From: Mxb001 sp964537955
Lineage (GTDB): Bacteria > Actinomycetota > Actinomycetes > S36-B12
Length of the DNA: 28,048 bases
Assembly (NCBI GenBank): GCA_964537955.1
Contig: CAZICY010000023.1
Span: 1-28,048 of the forward strand
Direction: 5' to 3'
The notes beneath the pieces are model-generated. The model saw only the letters and a program-made list of their open reading frames with translations. It did not search any database and was not told where the DNA came from. The position numbers and the translations under genes were made by a program. This document shows, piece by piece, positions 20,359 through 28,013 of the stretch (positions are counted from its first letter, which is position 1; every line of letters begins with the position of its first letter).

Positions 20359-21555
20359 CTAGAACCAGGGGTCGGGATCCGCGACGAGGCCGAGGCGGGG
20401 GTAGACGGCGGTGCGCGTCGCGAGTACCGCCGCGTCGATCGGGCTGGCCGGATCGAATCCCTGGTCGAAGGGCTTGGGCCATGGCGTGCCGCCATCGGTC
20501 ATGCGCAGCGGAGCGGGCCGACCCATCGTCCGCATGACATGCGACTGGAATCCCTCCGGCGTAGGAGTCTGCGGATCGATAGGTCTGCCGGCAGCTTCGG
20601 CGATGAGGTGCGTCCACGCGCGCGGCACGACGTCGACCCATTCGTAGCCTCCGCCACCCACCGCGATCCAGCGTCCATCGGCGTAGCGATGCGCCCATCG
20701 ATGGATGGCCTCGTAGGACATGCGCTGGCCGTCGATGGTGAGCGCGAGGTGCGCGAGGGGATCGTCGATGTGGGTGTCGCACCCGTGTTGGCTCACGATG
20801 ATCTGCGGGTCGAAGGCCTCGAGGACGTCGGGCACGACCGCGTGGAAAGCACGCAGCCAGCCCTGGTCCCCCGTCCCGGCGGGAAGCGCCACGTTGACCG
20901 CGGTGCCAAGGGCGCCCGGGCCCCCGGTCTCGTCGGCGAAGCCGGTGCCGGGGAAGAGCGTGAGCGGGCTCTCGTGCACGGAGATGGTGAGGACTCGGGG
21001 GTCGTCGTAGAACATCTGCTGTACGCCGTCGCCGTGATGGACGTCCACGTCGATGTATGCGATGCGCTGCACACCCTGGGCCAGCAGCCAGGCGATGGCG
21101 ATGCCGATGTCGTTGTAGATGCAAAAGCCCGAGGCCGATCCGGGCATGGCGTGATGCAGGCCGCCCGCGATGTTGACCGCGTGTTGCGCGCGCCCGGAGT
21201 GCACCGCGTGCGCGGCCATGAGCGTTGCTCCTGCGACGAGCGCCGATGCGTCGTGCATCCCCGCGAAGGCCGGATCATCCGGCGTGCCCAGCCCGCGCGC
21301 GGGGTCGATGTCACGCGGATCAAGCGACGTGCGCTGCACCGCGGCGATGTACTCGAGGTCGTGCACCGCCGAGATCTGGTCGATGGCGGCTGGCGCGACG
21401 GGCGTGAGCACATCTACCGAGGGCGCCTCGAGCAGCCCGAAGTCACGTGTCAGGCGCATGGCGAGCTGCACGCGGATCGGCGCCAGGGGATGACCGGGCC
21501 CGAAGTCGTAAGCCCGCAGATCCTCATCCCAGACGACCGCGACGGCGTCGCTCAC
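20359..21555 (-). CDS. acuC: AcuC-type histone-deacetylase-like lysine deacetylase
   Basis: A 398-residue zinc hydrolase of the HDAC/AcuC family, which removes acetyl groups from lysines. In Bacillus, AcuC reactivates acetyl-CoA synthetase. Motifs are GGLHHAMPGSASGFCIYNDI (catalytic His134/His135), YIDVDVHHGDGVQ (zinc ligands Asp171 and His173), SQHGCD (Asp260, third ligand), and GGGGYEW (active-site Tyr). The GTG 21555 start overlaps the proC stop in GTGA, so it is translationally coupled. The N-terminal extension of the frame is antisense sequence. The substrate in this organism is not known. Confidence 0.92.
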   Translation of the reverse strand: MSDAVAVVWDEDLRAYDFGPGHPLAPIRVQLAMRLTRDFGLLEAPSVDVLTPVAPAAIDQISAVHDLEYIAAVQRTSLDPRDIDPARGLGTPDDPAFAGMHDASALVAGATLMAAHAVHSGRAQHAVNIAGGLHHAMPGSASGFCIYNDIGIAIAWLLAQGVQRIAYIDVDVHHGDGVQQMFYDDPRVLTISVHESPLTLFPGTGFADETGGPGALGTAVNVALPAGTGDQGWLRAFHAVVPDVLEAFDPQIIVSQHGCDTHIDDPLAHLALTIDGQRMSYEAIHRWAHRYADGRWIAVGGGGYEWVDVVPRAWTHLIAEAAGRPIDPQTPTPEGFQSHVMRTMGRPAPLRMTDGGTPWPKPFDQGFDPASPIDAAVLATRTAVYPRLGLVADPDPWF

Positions 21556-22340
21556 GCCCCCAGCTCCCGGCCGCGGTCCCGGGCCGCGCGCATCGCCTCG
21601 GCAACCAGTCCCATGAGATCGCCGGAGTCGAAGACGGCCAGCGCCGCGGCGGTGGTGCCCCCGGGCGAGGTCACCTGGGCGCGCAGCGCCGCCGGGTCGG
21701 CGCCCGGGCGACTGGCCATCGTGGCTGCGCCCACGACTGTCTGCGTGACGAGGCGGTGGGCCACCTCGGGGTCGATGCCCAGGTCGATCGCGCCGGCGAC
21801 CATCGCCTCGATGAGCCGGAAGACGTATGCCGGGCCGGATCCCGACGTGGCGGTGACGGCGTCCTGCAGGTCCTCGGGCACGCGCACGACCGGGCCGACT
21901 GCGGACAGCAGGCTCTCCACGTAGTCGACCTGCTGCGGGGAACACGATGCGCCTGGCGAGATCGCCGTGATGCCGAGGTCGACGAGTGCGGGGGTGTTGG
22001 GCATCGCGCGCACAACCGCGGCGCGTGGCAGTCGCTCCTCGAGCGTGGTCAGGCGGACTCCGGCAGCCAGCGAGATCACGACGGTCCCATCGGACAGCAG
22101 CGGCGCGATCTCGTCGGCCACGGCGGCGATGTCCTGCGGCTTGACCAGCAGCAGGATCGTCGCGCTCGCCCGGGCGGCCTCCGCGATCGCCACGGCGCGC
22201 ACCCCGTGCCGCTGCGATACCTCCGCGGCACGGTCCTCGCGCTTCTCGGAGATGACGAGCCTGTTGGGATCGGTGCCGGCGCGCAGCAGCCCGGCGACGA
22301 AGACCTCGCCCATGGCACCCGCACCGATGACGGCGATCAC
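21552..22340 (-). CDS. proC: Pyrroline-5-carboxylate reductase
   Basis: Catalyses the last step of proline synthesis, NAD(P)H-dependent reduction of pyrroline-5-carboxylate. The 262-residue protein has the Rossmann GAGAMGEVF motif at its start, LLLVKPQDI, VRAMPNTPALV, and the C-terminal ATSGSGPAYVFRLIEAM and QVTSPGGTTAAALAVF signatures. It is of normal length. It begins with a GTG overlapping the tetR stop (GTGA, 22337-22340), and its own stop overlaps acuC. Confidence 0.97.
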   Translation of the reverse strand: MIAVIGAGAMGEVFVAGLLRAGTDPNRLVISEKREDRAAEVSQRHGVRAVAIAEAARASATILLLVKPQDIAAVADEIAPLLSDGTVVISLAAGVRLTTLEERLPRAAVVRAMPNTPALVDLGITAISPGASCSPQQVDYVESLLSAVGPVVRVPEDLQDAVTATSGSGPAYVFRLIEAMVAGAIDLGIDPEVAHRLVTQTVVGAATMASRPGADPAALRAQVTSPGGTTAAALAVFDSGDLMGLVAEAMRAARDRGRELGA

Positions 22341-22963
22341 GGCGTCGAACCCGTCGGCTTCGGCAGGGAGGTCCTGGGGTCGAGCAGGGCCTGGATGGTG
22401 GGTGCGACGAGTCGCACGACGTACTCCTCGTTGGCGGATGCCAGCGGCTCGATGCGCATGACATAGCGCCCCGCGGCGACGCCGATGAGATAGCTGGAGA
22501 TGAGGGCTACTCGCATGCGGGCGTCGGGGACGCCCACTGCCGACACGACGCGATCGATGACGGTGGTGTCGAGGTAGTCCTGAAGCGACTTCGTCAGGGC
22601 AGCAGCCGAGGCACCCGAGCGCGCCATGGAGATGAGGTCGTCGCGCACCTGGGGATCGCCGAGCGTGTCGAGGGTGAACCTCACCAGTCGCTCGCCGAGA
22701 CCCTCCACCCCGGGCGCCAGGAGGGTGGGCACGGCCCCGACGGGGTCGGTGGGCAGCCTGAGCGCTGCCGCGAAGACCGCGTCCTTGTTGTCGTAGTACT
22801 TGCGCAGGACCGTGGGCGCGACGCCGGCTGCGGCTGCCAGGCCCTTGAATGTCGTGCGGGCGTAGCTGCCCGCAGCGAAGGCATTGCGCGCTGCGGCGAT
22901 GGCCGCGTCACGGACCTGATCGCTGCTGCCCCGGACCGGCTCGGCCGGCGAATCGTCTGACAT
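22337..22963 (-). CDS. TetR-family transcriptional regulator
   Basis: A 208-residue regulator with an N-terminal TetR helix-turn-helix (VRDAAIAAARNAFAAGSYARTTFKGLAAAAGVAPTVLRKYYDNKDAVFAAAL) and a helical C-terminal domain of the actinobacterial TetR_C type (FTLDTLGDPQVRDDLISMARSGASAAAL). I chose ATG 22963 over GTG 22972 because TAGAGT lies seven bases upstream and GTG 22972 would overlap it. The ligand is unknown. It overlaps proC and may control the proC-acuC unit. Confidence 0.88.
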   Translation of the reverse strand: MSDDSPAEPVRGSSDQVRDAAIAAARNAFAAGSYARTTFKGLAAAAGVAPTVLRKYYDNKDAVFAAALRLPTDPVGAVPTLLAPGVEGLGERLVRFTLDTLGDPQVRDDLISMARSGASAAALTKSLQDYLDTTVIDRVVSAVGVPDARMRVALISSYLIGVAAGRYVMRIEPLASANEEYVVRLVAPTIQALLDPRTSLPKPTGSTP

Positions 22964-22976
22964 TGCGCCCACTCTA
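22961..22976 (-). promoter_or_regulatory. Leaderless promoter of tetR, overlapping an upstream stop codon
   Basis: Minus-strand TAGAGT (22971-22976) lies seven bases before ATG 22963. Its first three bases are also the TAG stop (22974-22976) of the upstream isomerase gene. A separate start of tetR-proC-acuC transcription is plausible. Confidence 0.45.
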
Positions 22977-23765
22977 GGCGGGCATCTGCCCGAGGTGGCG
23001 GCGGGCGAAGGTCAGGGCTTCGGCCAGATCGGCCTCACGGGCAGCGCGATCCGGCGCTCGGCGCGTCGACACCTCCACGACGACGGTGCCGTCGAAGCCA
23101 CGCCCGGCCAGGTCGGTGAGCACCTGCGCGCACGGCTGGTTGCCGCGCCCCGGGATCAGGTGCTCGTCCCGGGCGGAACCGGAGCCGTCGGCGAGGTGGA
23201 CGTGCGCGAGGCGGTCGCCGAGGTCAAGGGCCATGTCGCGAGCATCCGATCCGGAGACCGCCGTGTGCGACAGGTCCAACGTGGTGTGGGGGTAGTCCTC
23301 GTCACGGACGTCCCATCCTGGGCTGTAGGCCTTGACCTCGCGGGATCCGGCTCGCCAGGGATACATGTTCTCCACGGCGAAGCGGATCGGCGTCTCGCCC
23401 TCCATCCGCGCGAGTCCCGCGACGAACTCCCGGGCGTAGTCGCGCTGCCACCGGAACGGGGGGTGGACCACGACGGTGCTGGCGCCGAGCTCTTCGGCCG
23501 CCTCGCGGGCGCGGACGAGCTTGGCCCACGGGTCGGTGCCCCACACGCGCTGCGTGACGAGGAGGCACGGCGCATGCACCGCCAGGATCGGCATGGCGTA
23601 GTGATCCGACAGGCGGCGCAGGGCGACGGGGTCCTGGCTCACCGCATCGGTCATCACCATGACTTCAACGCCGTCGTAGCCGAGTCGAGAGGCGACCTCG
23701 AAGGCCGCAGCGGTGCCGTCGGGGAAGACCGATGAGGTCGACAGGGCGACGGGCACGCGGGTCAC
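22974..23765 (-). CDS. Sugar phosphate isomerase/epimerase-like TIM-barrel protein
   Basis: A 263-residue TIM-barrel protein of the xylose-isomerase-like/AP endonuclease 2 superfamily. It shows metal-binding-type motifs along the barrel: LAVHAPCLL, VVHPPFRW, FAVENM (Glu), TLDLSHTA (Asp/His), HVHLADG, LIPGRGNQP, VVVEV (Glu). The real substrate is unknown. It matches the Rv0498-like protein between ppx and proC in mycobacteria (from memory). The start is GTG 23765. It follows the P-type ATPase gene by 27 nt. Confidence 0.85.
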   Translation of the reverse strand: MTRVPVALSTSSVFPDGTAAAFEVASRLGYDGVEVMVMTDAVSQDPVALRRLSDHYAMPILAVHAPCLLVTQRVWGTDPWAKLVRAREAAEELGASTVVVHPPFRWQRDYAREFVAGLARMEGETPIRFAVENMYPWRAGSREVKAYSPGWDVRDEDYPHTTLDLSHTAVSGSDARDMALDLGDRLAHVHLADGSGSARDEHLIPGRGNQPCAQVLTDLAGRGFDGTVVVEVSTRRAPDRAAREADLAEALTFARRHLGQMPA

Positions 23766-23792
23766 GTGATCAGTGTCGCAAAGCCGATCGCC

Positions 23793-26150
23793 TCACGCGC
23801 GGCGCAGGCGATCGGTGAATCGCGTCGCGATGGCGACGAGCAGGGCACCCCCGAGGCCGAAGGCCAGCGCGATCGCCGAGTCCCGCTCGGGCTGGAGGTA
23901 GATGGCAAAGAAGGTGCTCAGCCACGGCACTAGGAGGACGACGATGAAGGACAGGAGCATCGCCGCGCAGACGCCCAGGCGCAGCAGGTTGAGGGGGCGA
24001 GCCGACTGCACGAGCACGGCGAAGGCCACGATGAACAGGGCGATCGCGGCCGCCGAGCGCGCGTCAGCCAGGGGTTCGCCGATCGACAGGACCACAAGGT
24101 AGGTGCCGAGCCCTGCGGCGGCGCAGATGATCCCAGCGGGCACAGCGAAGAGCAGCACCCGGCGCAGGAAGCCGGGGCGGAAGCGCTCGGTGTTGGGCAT
24201 GAGGGCCAGGAAGAAGCCCGGGATGCCGATGGTGAGCGCGCTGATGAGCGTGAAGTGCCGTGGCAGGAAGGGGAACTCCAGCGGCTCGCCCGTTGCCGAG
24301 AAGGAGAAGAGCACGGTCAGGCCGATGAAGGCGGAGATGATCGTGGCGTAGAAGGTCTTGGTGAGGAAGACATCGGAGACGCGCTCGATGTTGCCCAGGA
24401 CGCGACGACCCTCGGCCACCACATCCGGCATCACCGAGAATCGGTTGTCCAGGAGCACCAGCTGGGCGACCGCGCGGGTCGCGGACGATCCGGACCCCAT
24501 CGCGATCCCGAGGTCGGCCTGCTTCAGGGCGAGCACGTCGTTGACGCCGTCACCTGTCATGGCCACGGTGCGGTGGCGCAGGTGCAGGGCGCCCACCATC
24601 GCCTGCTTCTGGGCCGGCGTGACGCGACCGAAGACGCTGTGCTGGTCGACGGGATCGGCGAGCTGCTGCGGGTCCTCTGTCAGGTCGCGCGCGTCCACGG
24701 GATCGCCCGCGCCGGGCACGCCGGCCTGCGTGGCGATGGCACCGACGGTCGCGGGGTTGTCACCCGAGATGACCTTGACAGCGACGTCCTGCTCGAGGAA
24801 GTAGCCGACCGTGGCCGCGGCATCCGGCCGCAGGCGCTGGTCGATGACCACGAGGGCGACCGGGTCGGTTTCGCCAGGACCCGCTTCCGCGTCGGGCGCA
24901 GCACCCCGGGTGCGGGCGAGCAGGAGCACGCGCGATCCCGCGGAGGCCAACTCCTCCGCACGGGCGAGGACCGCCGGATCGGCGTCTCCGAGGATGACCT
25001 CGGGCGCGCCGAGCAGCCACGTCCCGTGATCGGTGAACGTCGCCGCCGACCACTTGCGCGCACTGGAGAAGGCGATCGTGTCGATGACGGTCCATTCGGG
25101 CGCGGGATAGGCGCGCGCGACGGCCTGCAGCGTGGGGTTGGGGGACTCCTCCGAAGCTCCCAGGGCGGCCAGGGCGGCAGCGGCATCAGCGCTGTCGTCG
25201 AGCACCTCGACGTCGGTGACGGCCATTCCCGGCTCGGTGAGGGTGCCTGTCTTGTCGACGCACACGGTGTCGACGCGCGCGAGGACCTCGACGGCCGGCA
25301 GGTCCTGCACCAGGACCTTGCGCTGCGCGAGCCGCACGACAGCAACCGCCATCGCGATGCTCGTGAGCAGCACCAGCCCTTCGGGGACCATCGTGACGAC
25401 CCCGGCGATGGTGCCCCGGATTGCCTCGTCCACGGACTGGTTGGCGCGCAGCTGCGAGACGAGGAGCAAGATCCCGACGGGCGGGATCATGAAGGACGCG
25501 ATGCGGATGAATCGGTTGATGTCGTCGCGCAGCTCCGAGCGCGTCTGCGCGAACTTCTTGGCCTGGGCGGTCAGGCCCGCGGCGAAGGAGTCGCGGCCCA
25601 CGCGGGTTGCGACGTAGAGCCCCGACCCCGCGACGACGAAGGATCCGGACAGCACCGAGTCGCCGGTCGCCTTGTCCACCGGGTCGGCCTCGCCCGTGAG
25701 GAGGCTCTCGTCGATCTCCAGTCCCTCGGACTCGACGACCTCCCCATCGACGACCAGTTGATCGCCTGGCCGCAGCACGACCAGGTCGTCGAGGACGACC
25801 TGCACCGGCCGCACCTCCACGTCCTCACCGTCGCGGCGCACCATCGGCCGGGCCTCCCCGATCACCGACAGCTTGGCCAGGGCCCGGCTCGCCCGGTACT
25901 CCTGCACGATCCCGATGAGCGAGTTGGCCACGATGACGAAGCCGAAGAGCGAGTCCTGGAAGGGCGCGACGAACCACATCACGACCCACAGCGAGCCGAT
26001 GAGGGCGTTGAACCAGGTCAGGGTGTTGGCGCGGATGATGCTCGCGAGGCTGCGGCTGCGCGGGTCGGGCGCGTCGTTGGCCTGACCGCGCGCGACGCGC
26101 TCGGCGACCTGCTCGGATGTCAGCCCGGTGAGGGCGGTGGCCTGACTCAT
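23793..26150 (-). CDS. ctpE: CtpE-like cation-transporting P-type ATPase
   Basis: A 785-residue membrane ion pump. Landmarks are the actuator loop ESLLTGEADPV (148-158, TGEA in place of TGES), TM4 MVPEGL (254-259), the phosphorylation site DKTGT (Asp299), the ATP-binding ISGDNPATVGAIATQAG, the hinge TGDGVNDVLALKQADLGIAMG (532-552), and several C-terminal membrane helices. The overall look is that of mycobacterial CtpE, which has been linked to calcium uptake, so Ca2+ is the best guess but is not proven here. The ATG at 26150 overlaps the ppx stop (ATGA). A 67-codon upstream extension would lie over ppx and was rejected. Confidence 0.9.
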   Translation of the reverse strand: MSQATALTGLTSEQVAERVARGQANDAPDPRSRSLASIIRANTLTWFNALIGSLWVVMWFVAPFQDSLFGFVIVANSLIGIVQEYRASRALAKLSVIGEARPMVRRDGEDVEVRPVQVVLDDLVVLRPGDQLVVDGEVVESEGLEIDESLLTGEADPVDKATGDSVLSGSFVVAGSGLYVATRVGRDSFAAGLTAQAKKFAQTRSELRDDINRFIRIASFMIPPVGILLLVSQLRANQSVDEAIRGTIAGVVTMVPEGLVLLTSIAMAVAVVRLAQRKVLVQDLPAVEVLARVDTVCVDKTGTLTEPGMAVTDVEVLDDSADAAAALAALGASEESPNPTLQAVARAYPAPEWTVIDTIAFSSARKWSAATFTDHGTWLLGAPEVILGDADPAVLARAEELASAGSRVLLLARTRGAAPDAEAGPGETDPVALVVIDQRLRPDAAATVGYFLEQDVAVKVISGDNPATVGAIATQAGVPGAGDPVDARDLTEDPQQLADPVDQHSVFGRVTPAQKQAMVGALHLRHRTVAMTGDGVNDVLALKQADLGIAMGSGSSATRAVAQLVLLDNRFSVMPDVVAEGRRVLGNIERVSDVFLTKTFYATIISAFIGLTVLFSFSATGEPLEFPFLPRHFTLISALTIGIPGFFLALMPNTERFRPGFLRRVLLFAVPAGIICAAAGLGTYLVVLSIGEPLADARSAAAIALFIVAFAVLVQSARPLNLLRLGVCAAMLLSFIVVLLVPWLSTFFAIYLQPERDSAIALAFGLGGALLVAIATRFTDRLRRA

Positions 26151-27076
26151 GAGTCCAGACCGTCGATGCGCCTGAGGATCACGCCCTCGCGCAGTGCCCA
26201 CGGCCCGATCTCGAGCTCCTCGACACCGAGCAGATCCATCGCCGACTCCGCGACGATCGCACCCGCGAGCAATTGCGCCGCGCGGGAGTCGGAGACCCCC
26301 GGCAGGCGCGTGCGCTCCGCCGCGGTCATCGCCGCGAGCTTGGGCACCCACGCACGCACGTCATCGCGGGCGAGAGTGCGCCGGACGAAGTAGCCATCGT
26401 GGGACGGCGCGGCTCCGGCGATGCGCGCGAGTTGGCGGAAGGTCTTGGACGTCGCCACGCAGATCCGTGGTTCGCCGGCGCGCAGGAGCCGGCCGATCAC
26501 GGTCCCGAGACTGGCCCGCACGACGCGGCGGGCCTCGCGCACCGCTTCCTCCCCGGGAGGATCGCCGGCGAGCAGATCGCGCGTGAGGCGGCCGGCACCG
26601 AGCGGCAGCGACAGCGCGACGTCGGGCTCCTCGTCGGCACCGGAGGCGAGCTCGAGCGAGCCACCGCCGATGTCGAGCACGAGGATGCGCCCGGCCGACC
26701 AGCCGAACCATCGGCGTACGGCGAGGAAGGTCAGCCGCGCCTCCTCCTCGCCACTGAGGACCTCCACCTCGATGCCGGTGCGCTCGCGCACGGCGGCGAG
26801 CACCTCGAGGCCGTTGGGGGCATCGCGCACGGCCGAGGTCGCGAAGGCGAGGAACTCCGTGACGCCGAGGTCCTCCGCTGTCTGGCGCGCCTGCCCCGCG
26901 AATGCGAGGAGCTCGTGGAGCGCGTGGTCGTCGATCCGGCCGTCGGCTCCCAGGTGCTCGGCGAGGCGCAGCGAGATCTTCGACTTCCAGGCGGGGAGAG
27001 GCGCCGCACCCTGATGCGCGTCGACGACAAGCAGGTGAACGGTGTTGGAGCCGATGTCGAGCACTCCCAGGCGCAC
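26147..27076 (-). CDS. ppx: Ppx/GppA family exopolyphosphatase
   Basis: A 309-residue ASKHA-fold phosphatase that would hydrolyse polyphosphate and/or pppGpp. Motifs are the N-terminal LDIGSNTVHLLVVD, FATSAVRDAPNG, VLSGEEEARLTFLAVRRW, LVLDIGGGSLELA, and SLPLGAGRLTRD. The length is that of the short actinobacterial Ppx1 type (Rv0496, from memory). The GTG 27076 start has TAGCGT six bases upstream, hence a likely leaderless mRNA. It diverges from the cysteine-rich gene and is coupled to the downstream P-type ATPase. Confidence 0.94.
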   Translation of the reverse strand: MRLGVLDIGSNTVHLLVVDAHQGAAPLPAWKSKISLRLAEHLGADGRIDDHALHELLAFAGQARQTAEDLGVTEFLAFATSAVRDAPNGLEVLAAVRERTGIEVEVLSGEEEARLTFLAVRRWFGWSAGRILVLDIGGGSLELASGADEEPDVALSLPLGAGRLTRDLLAGDPPGEEAVREARRVVRASLGTVIGRLLRAGEPRICVATSKTFRQLARIAGAAPSHDGYFVRRTLARDDVRAWVPKLAAMTAAERTRLPGVSDSRAAQLLAGAIVAESAMDLLGVEELEIGPWALREGVILRRIDGLDS

Positions 27077-27088
27077 GGCTGCACGCTA
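27074..27088 (-). promoter_or_regulatory. Leaderless promoter of ppx
   Basis: Minus-strand TAGCGT (27083-27088) lies six bases before the GTG 27076 start, with no Shine-Dalgarno. Confidence 0.5.
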
Positions 27089-27133
27089 CTCGCTCATCTG
27101 GCGGCATGCGGTGGTGGACCCGCCGACGCACGC

Positions 27134-27148
27134 TAGGGTCAGCGGGTG
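27134..27148 (+). promoter_or_regulatory. Leaderless promoter of the cysteine-rich gene
   Basis: TAGGGT (27134-27139) lies six bases before GTG 27146. With the ppx box it makes a compact divergent promoter pair in a 69-nt gap. Confidence 0.5.
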
Positions 27149-27913
27149 CCTGAGGTCCCCCTTGACTTCCCCCGCGCCTGGGTCGAGTTCGACGACCCCG
27201 GCAAGAAGAGCCGTCGCTATCGCATCGACCTCACCTGGCTGACCTCCAAGTGGACCTGCATCTTCGGTCGCGGCTGCAAGGGGATCTACGACACCGCCCC
27301 CGACAGCGGCTGCTGCACTCAGGGGGCGCACTTCACGGACAAGTCCGATGAGAAGCGCACCCTCAAGTGGGCGGCCAAGCTCGATCGGGAGCACTGGCAG
27401 TTCTACGACGTCGGCCACCGCAAGGGCACGACCGTCAAGTCCGGCGATGGCGAGCGCAAGACCCGCGTGGTCGACGGTGGCTGCATCTTCCTCAACCGGC
27501 CCGGCTTCGAGGGCGGCGAGGGCTGCGCCCTGCACGGCCTCGCGCTGCGCGAGGGCATCTCCTTCGTCAAGACCAAGCCCGATGTCTGCTGGCAGCTGCC
27601 CATCCGCCGCGCCTACGACGAGGTCGAGCGCCCGGACGACACCAAGGTGCAGTTGGTCTCGATCACGGAGTTCGATCGCCGCGGCTGGGGTCCGGGCGGC
27701 CACGACCTCGATTGGTACTGCAGCGGCAACACCGAGGCCCACATCGCCTCCGAGCCCGTCTACATCACCAACCGCGATGAGCTGGTCGAGCTCATGGGCA
27801 AGAAGGCCTACGCCGTCCTGGTGGAGTACTGCCAGGCCCATGAGGAGGCGCTGCGCAATGCCCGCGGCGCCGCGCGCCAGGCCCTCGCTCCCCACCCCGC
27901 CGATCCGCAGTAG
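27146..27913 (+). CDS. Conserved cysteine-rich protein (Rv0495c-like), function unknown
   Basis: A 255-residue soluble protein with nine cysteines, at 38, 44, 56, 57, 113, 127, 148, 192 and 229. Several lie in conserved-looking clusters: WTCIFGRGCKGIY, DSGCCTQGAHF, GGCIFLNRPGFEGGEGCALHG. The CC pair and spread cysteines resemble metal- or Fe-S-binding proteins of the YkgJ/DUF3109 kind, but the ligand is not proven. No signal peptide or membrane segment is seen. It faces ppx across a divergent promoter, as Rv0495c and Rv0496 do in M. tuberculosis (from memory). Confidence 0.85.
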   Translation: MPEVPLDFPRAWVEFDDPGKKSRRYRIDLTWLTSKWTCIFGRGCKGIYDTAPDSGCCTQGAHFTDKSDEKRTLKWAAKLDREHWQFYDVGHRKGTTVKSGDGERKTRVVDGGCIFLNRPGFEGGEGCALHGLALREGISFVKTKPDVCWQLPIRRAYDEVERPDDTKVQLVSITEFDRRGWGPGGHDLDWYCSGNTEAHIASEPVYITNRDELVELMGKKAYAVLVEYCQAHEEALRNARGAARQALAPHPADPQ

Positions 27914-27914
27914 G

Positions 27915-27980
27915 TCGTTGACTGGCGGGTTGTGCGACCCCCGCACGGCGTGTCGCCCCACATAACCCGCCACTCAACGA
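27915..27980 (-). repeat. Dispersed palindromic element, copy 2
   Basis: A ~66-bp imperfect palindrome starting one base after the stop of the cysteine-rich gene. The arms 27915-27934 and 27961-27980 pair at 18 of 20 positions. Its reverse complement resembles copy 1 (82-152), sharing the outer arm sequence and the inner CGACACGCCG and TGTGGGG blocks. It covers the likely -35 region of radA. Confidence 0.75.
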
Positions 27981-27998
27981 ACTGTGGGTCCCAGCGCG

Positions 27999-28013
27999 TA
28001 GCCTGCCGACGTG
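27999..28013 (+). promoter_or_regulatory. Leaderless promoter of radA
   Basis: TAGCCT (27999-28004) lies six bases before GTG 28011. The -35 position would fall at the right end of the palindromic element. Confidence 0.5.

Noticed and set aside
21556..22464. N-terminal extension of acuC
   Set aside because: It overlaps proC in another frame, and the AcuC similarity starts at GTG 21555.
26151..26351. N-terminal extension of the P-type ATPase
   Set aside because: It overlaps ppx, and ATG 26150 with the ATGA overlap is the natural coupled start.
24255..26393. 712-codon open frame on the plus strand
   Set aside because: It is antisense to the P-type ATPase gene, with no motif of its own.
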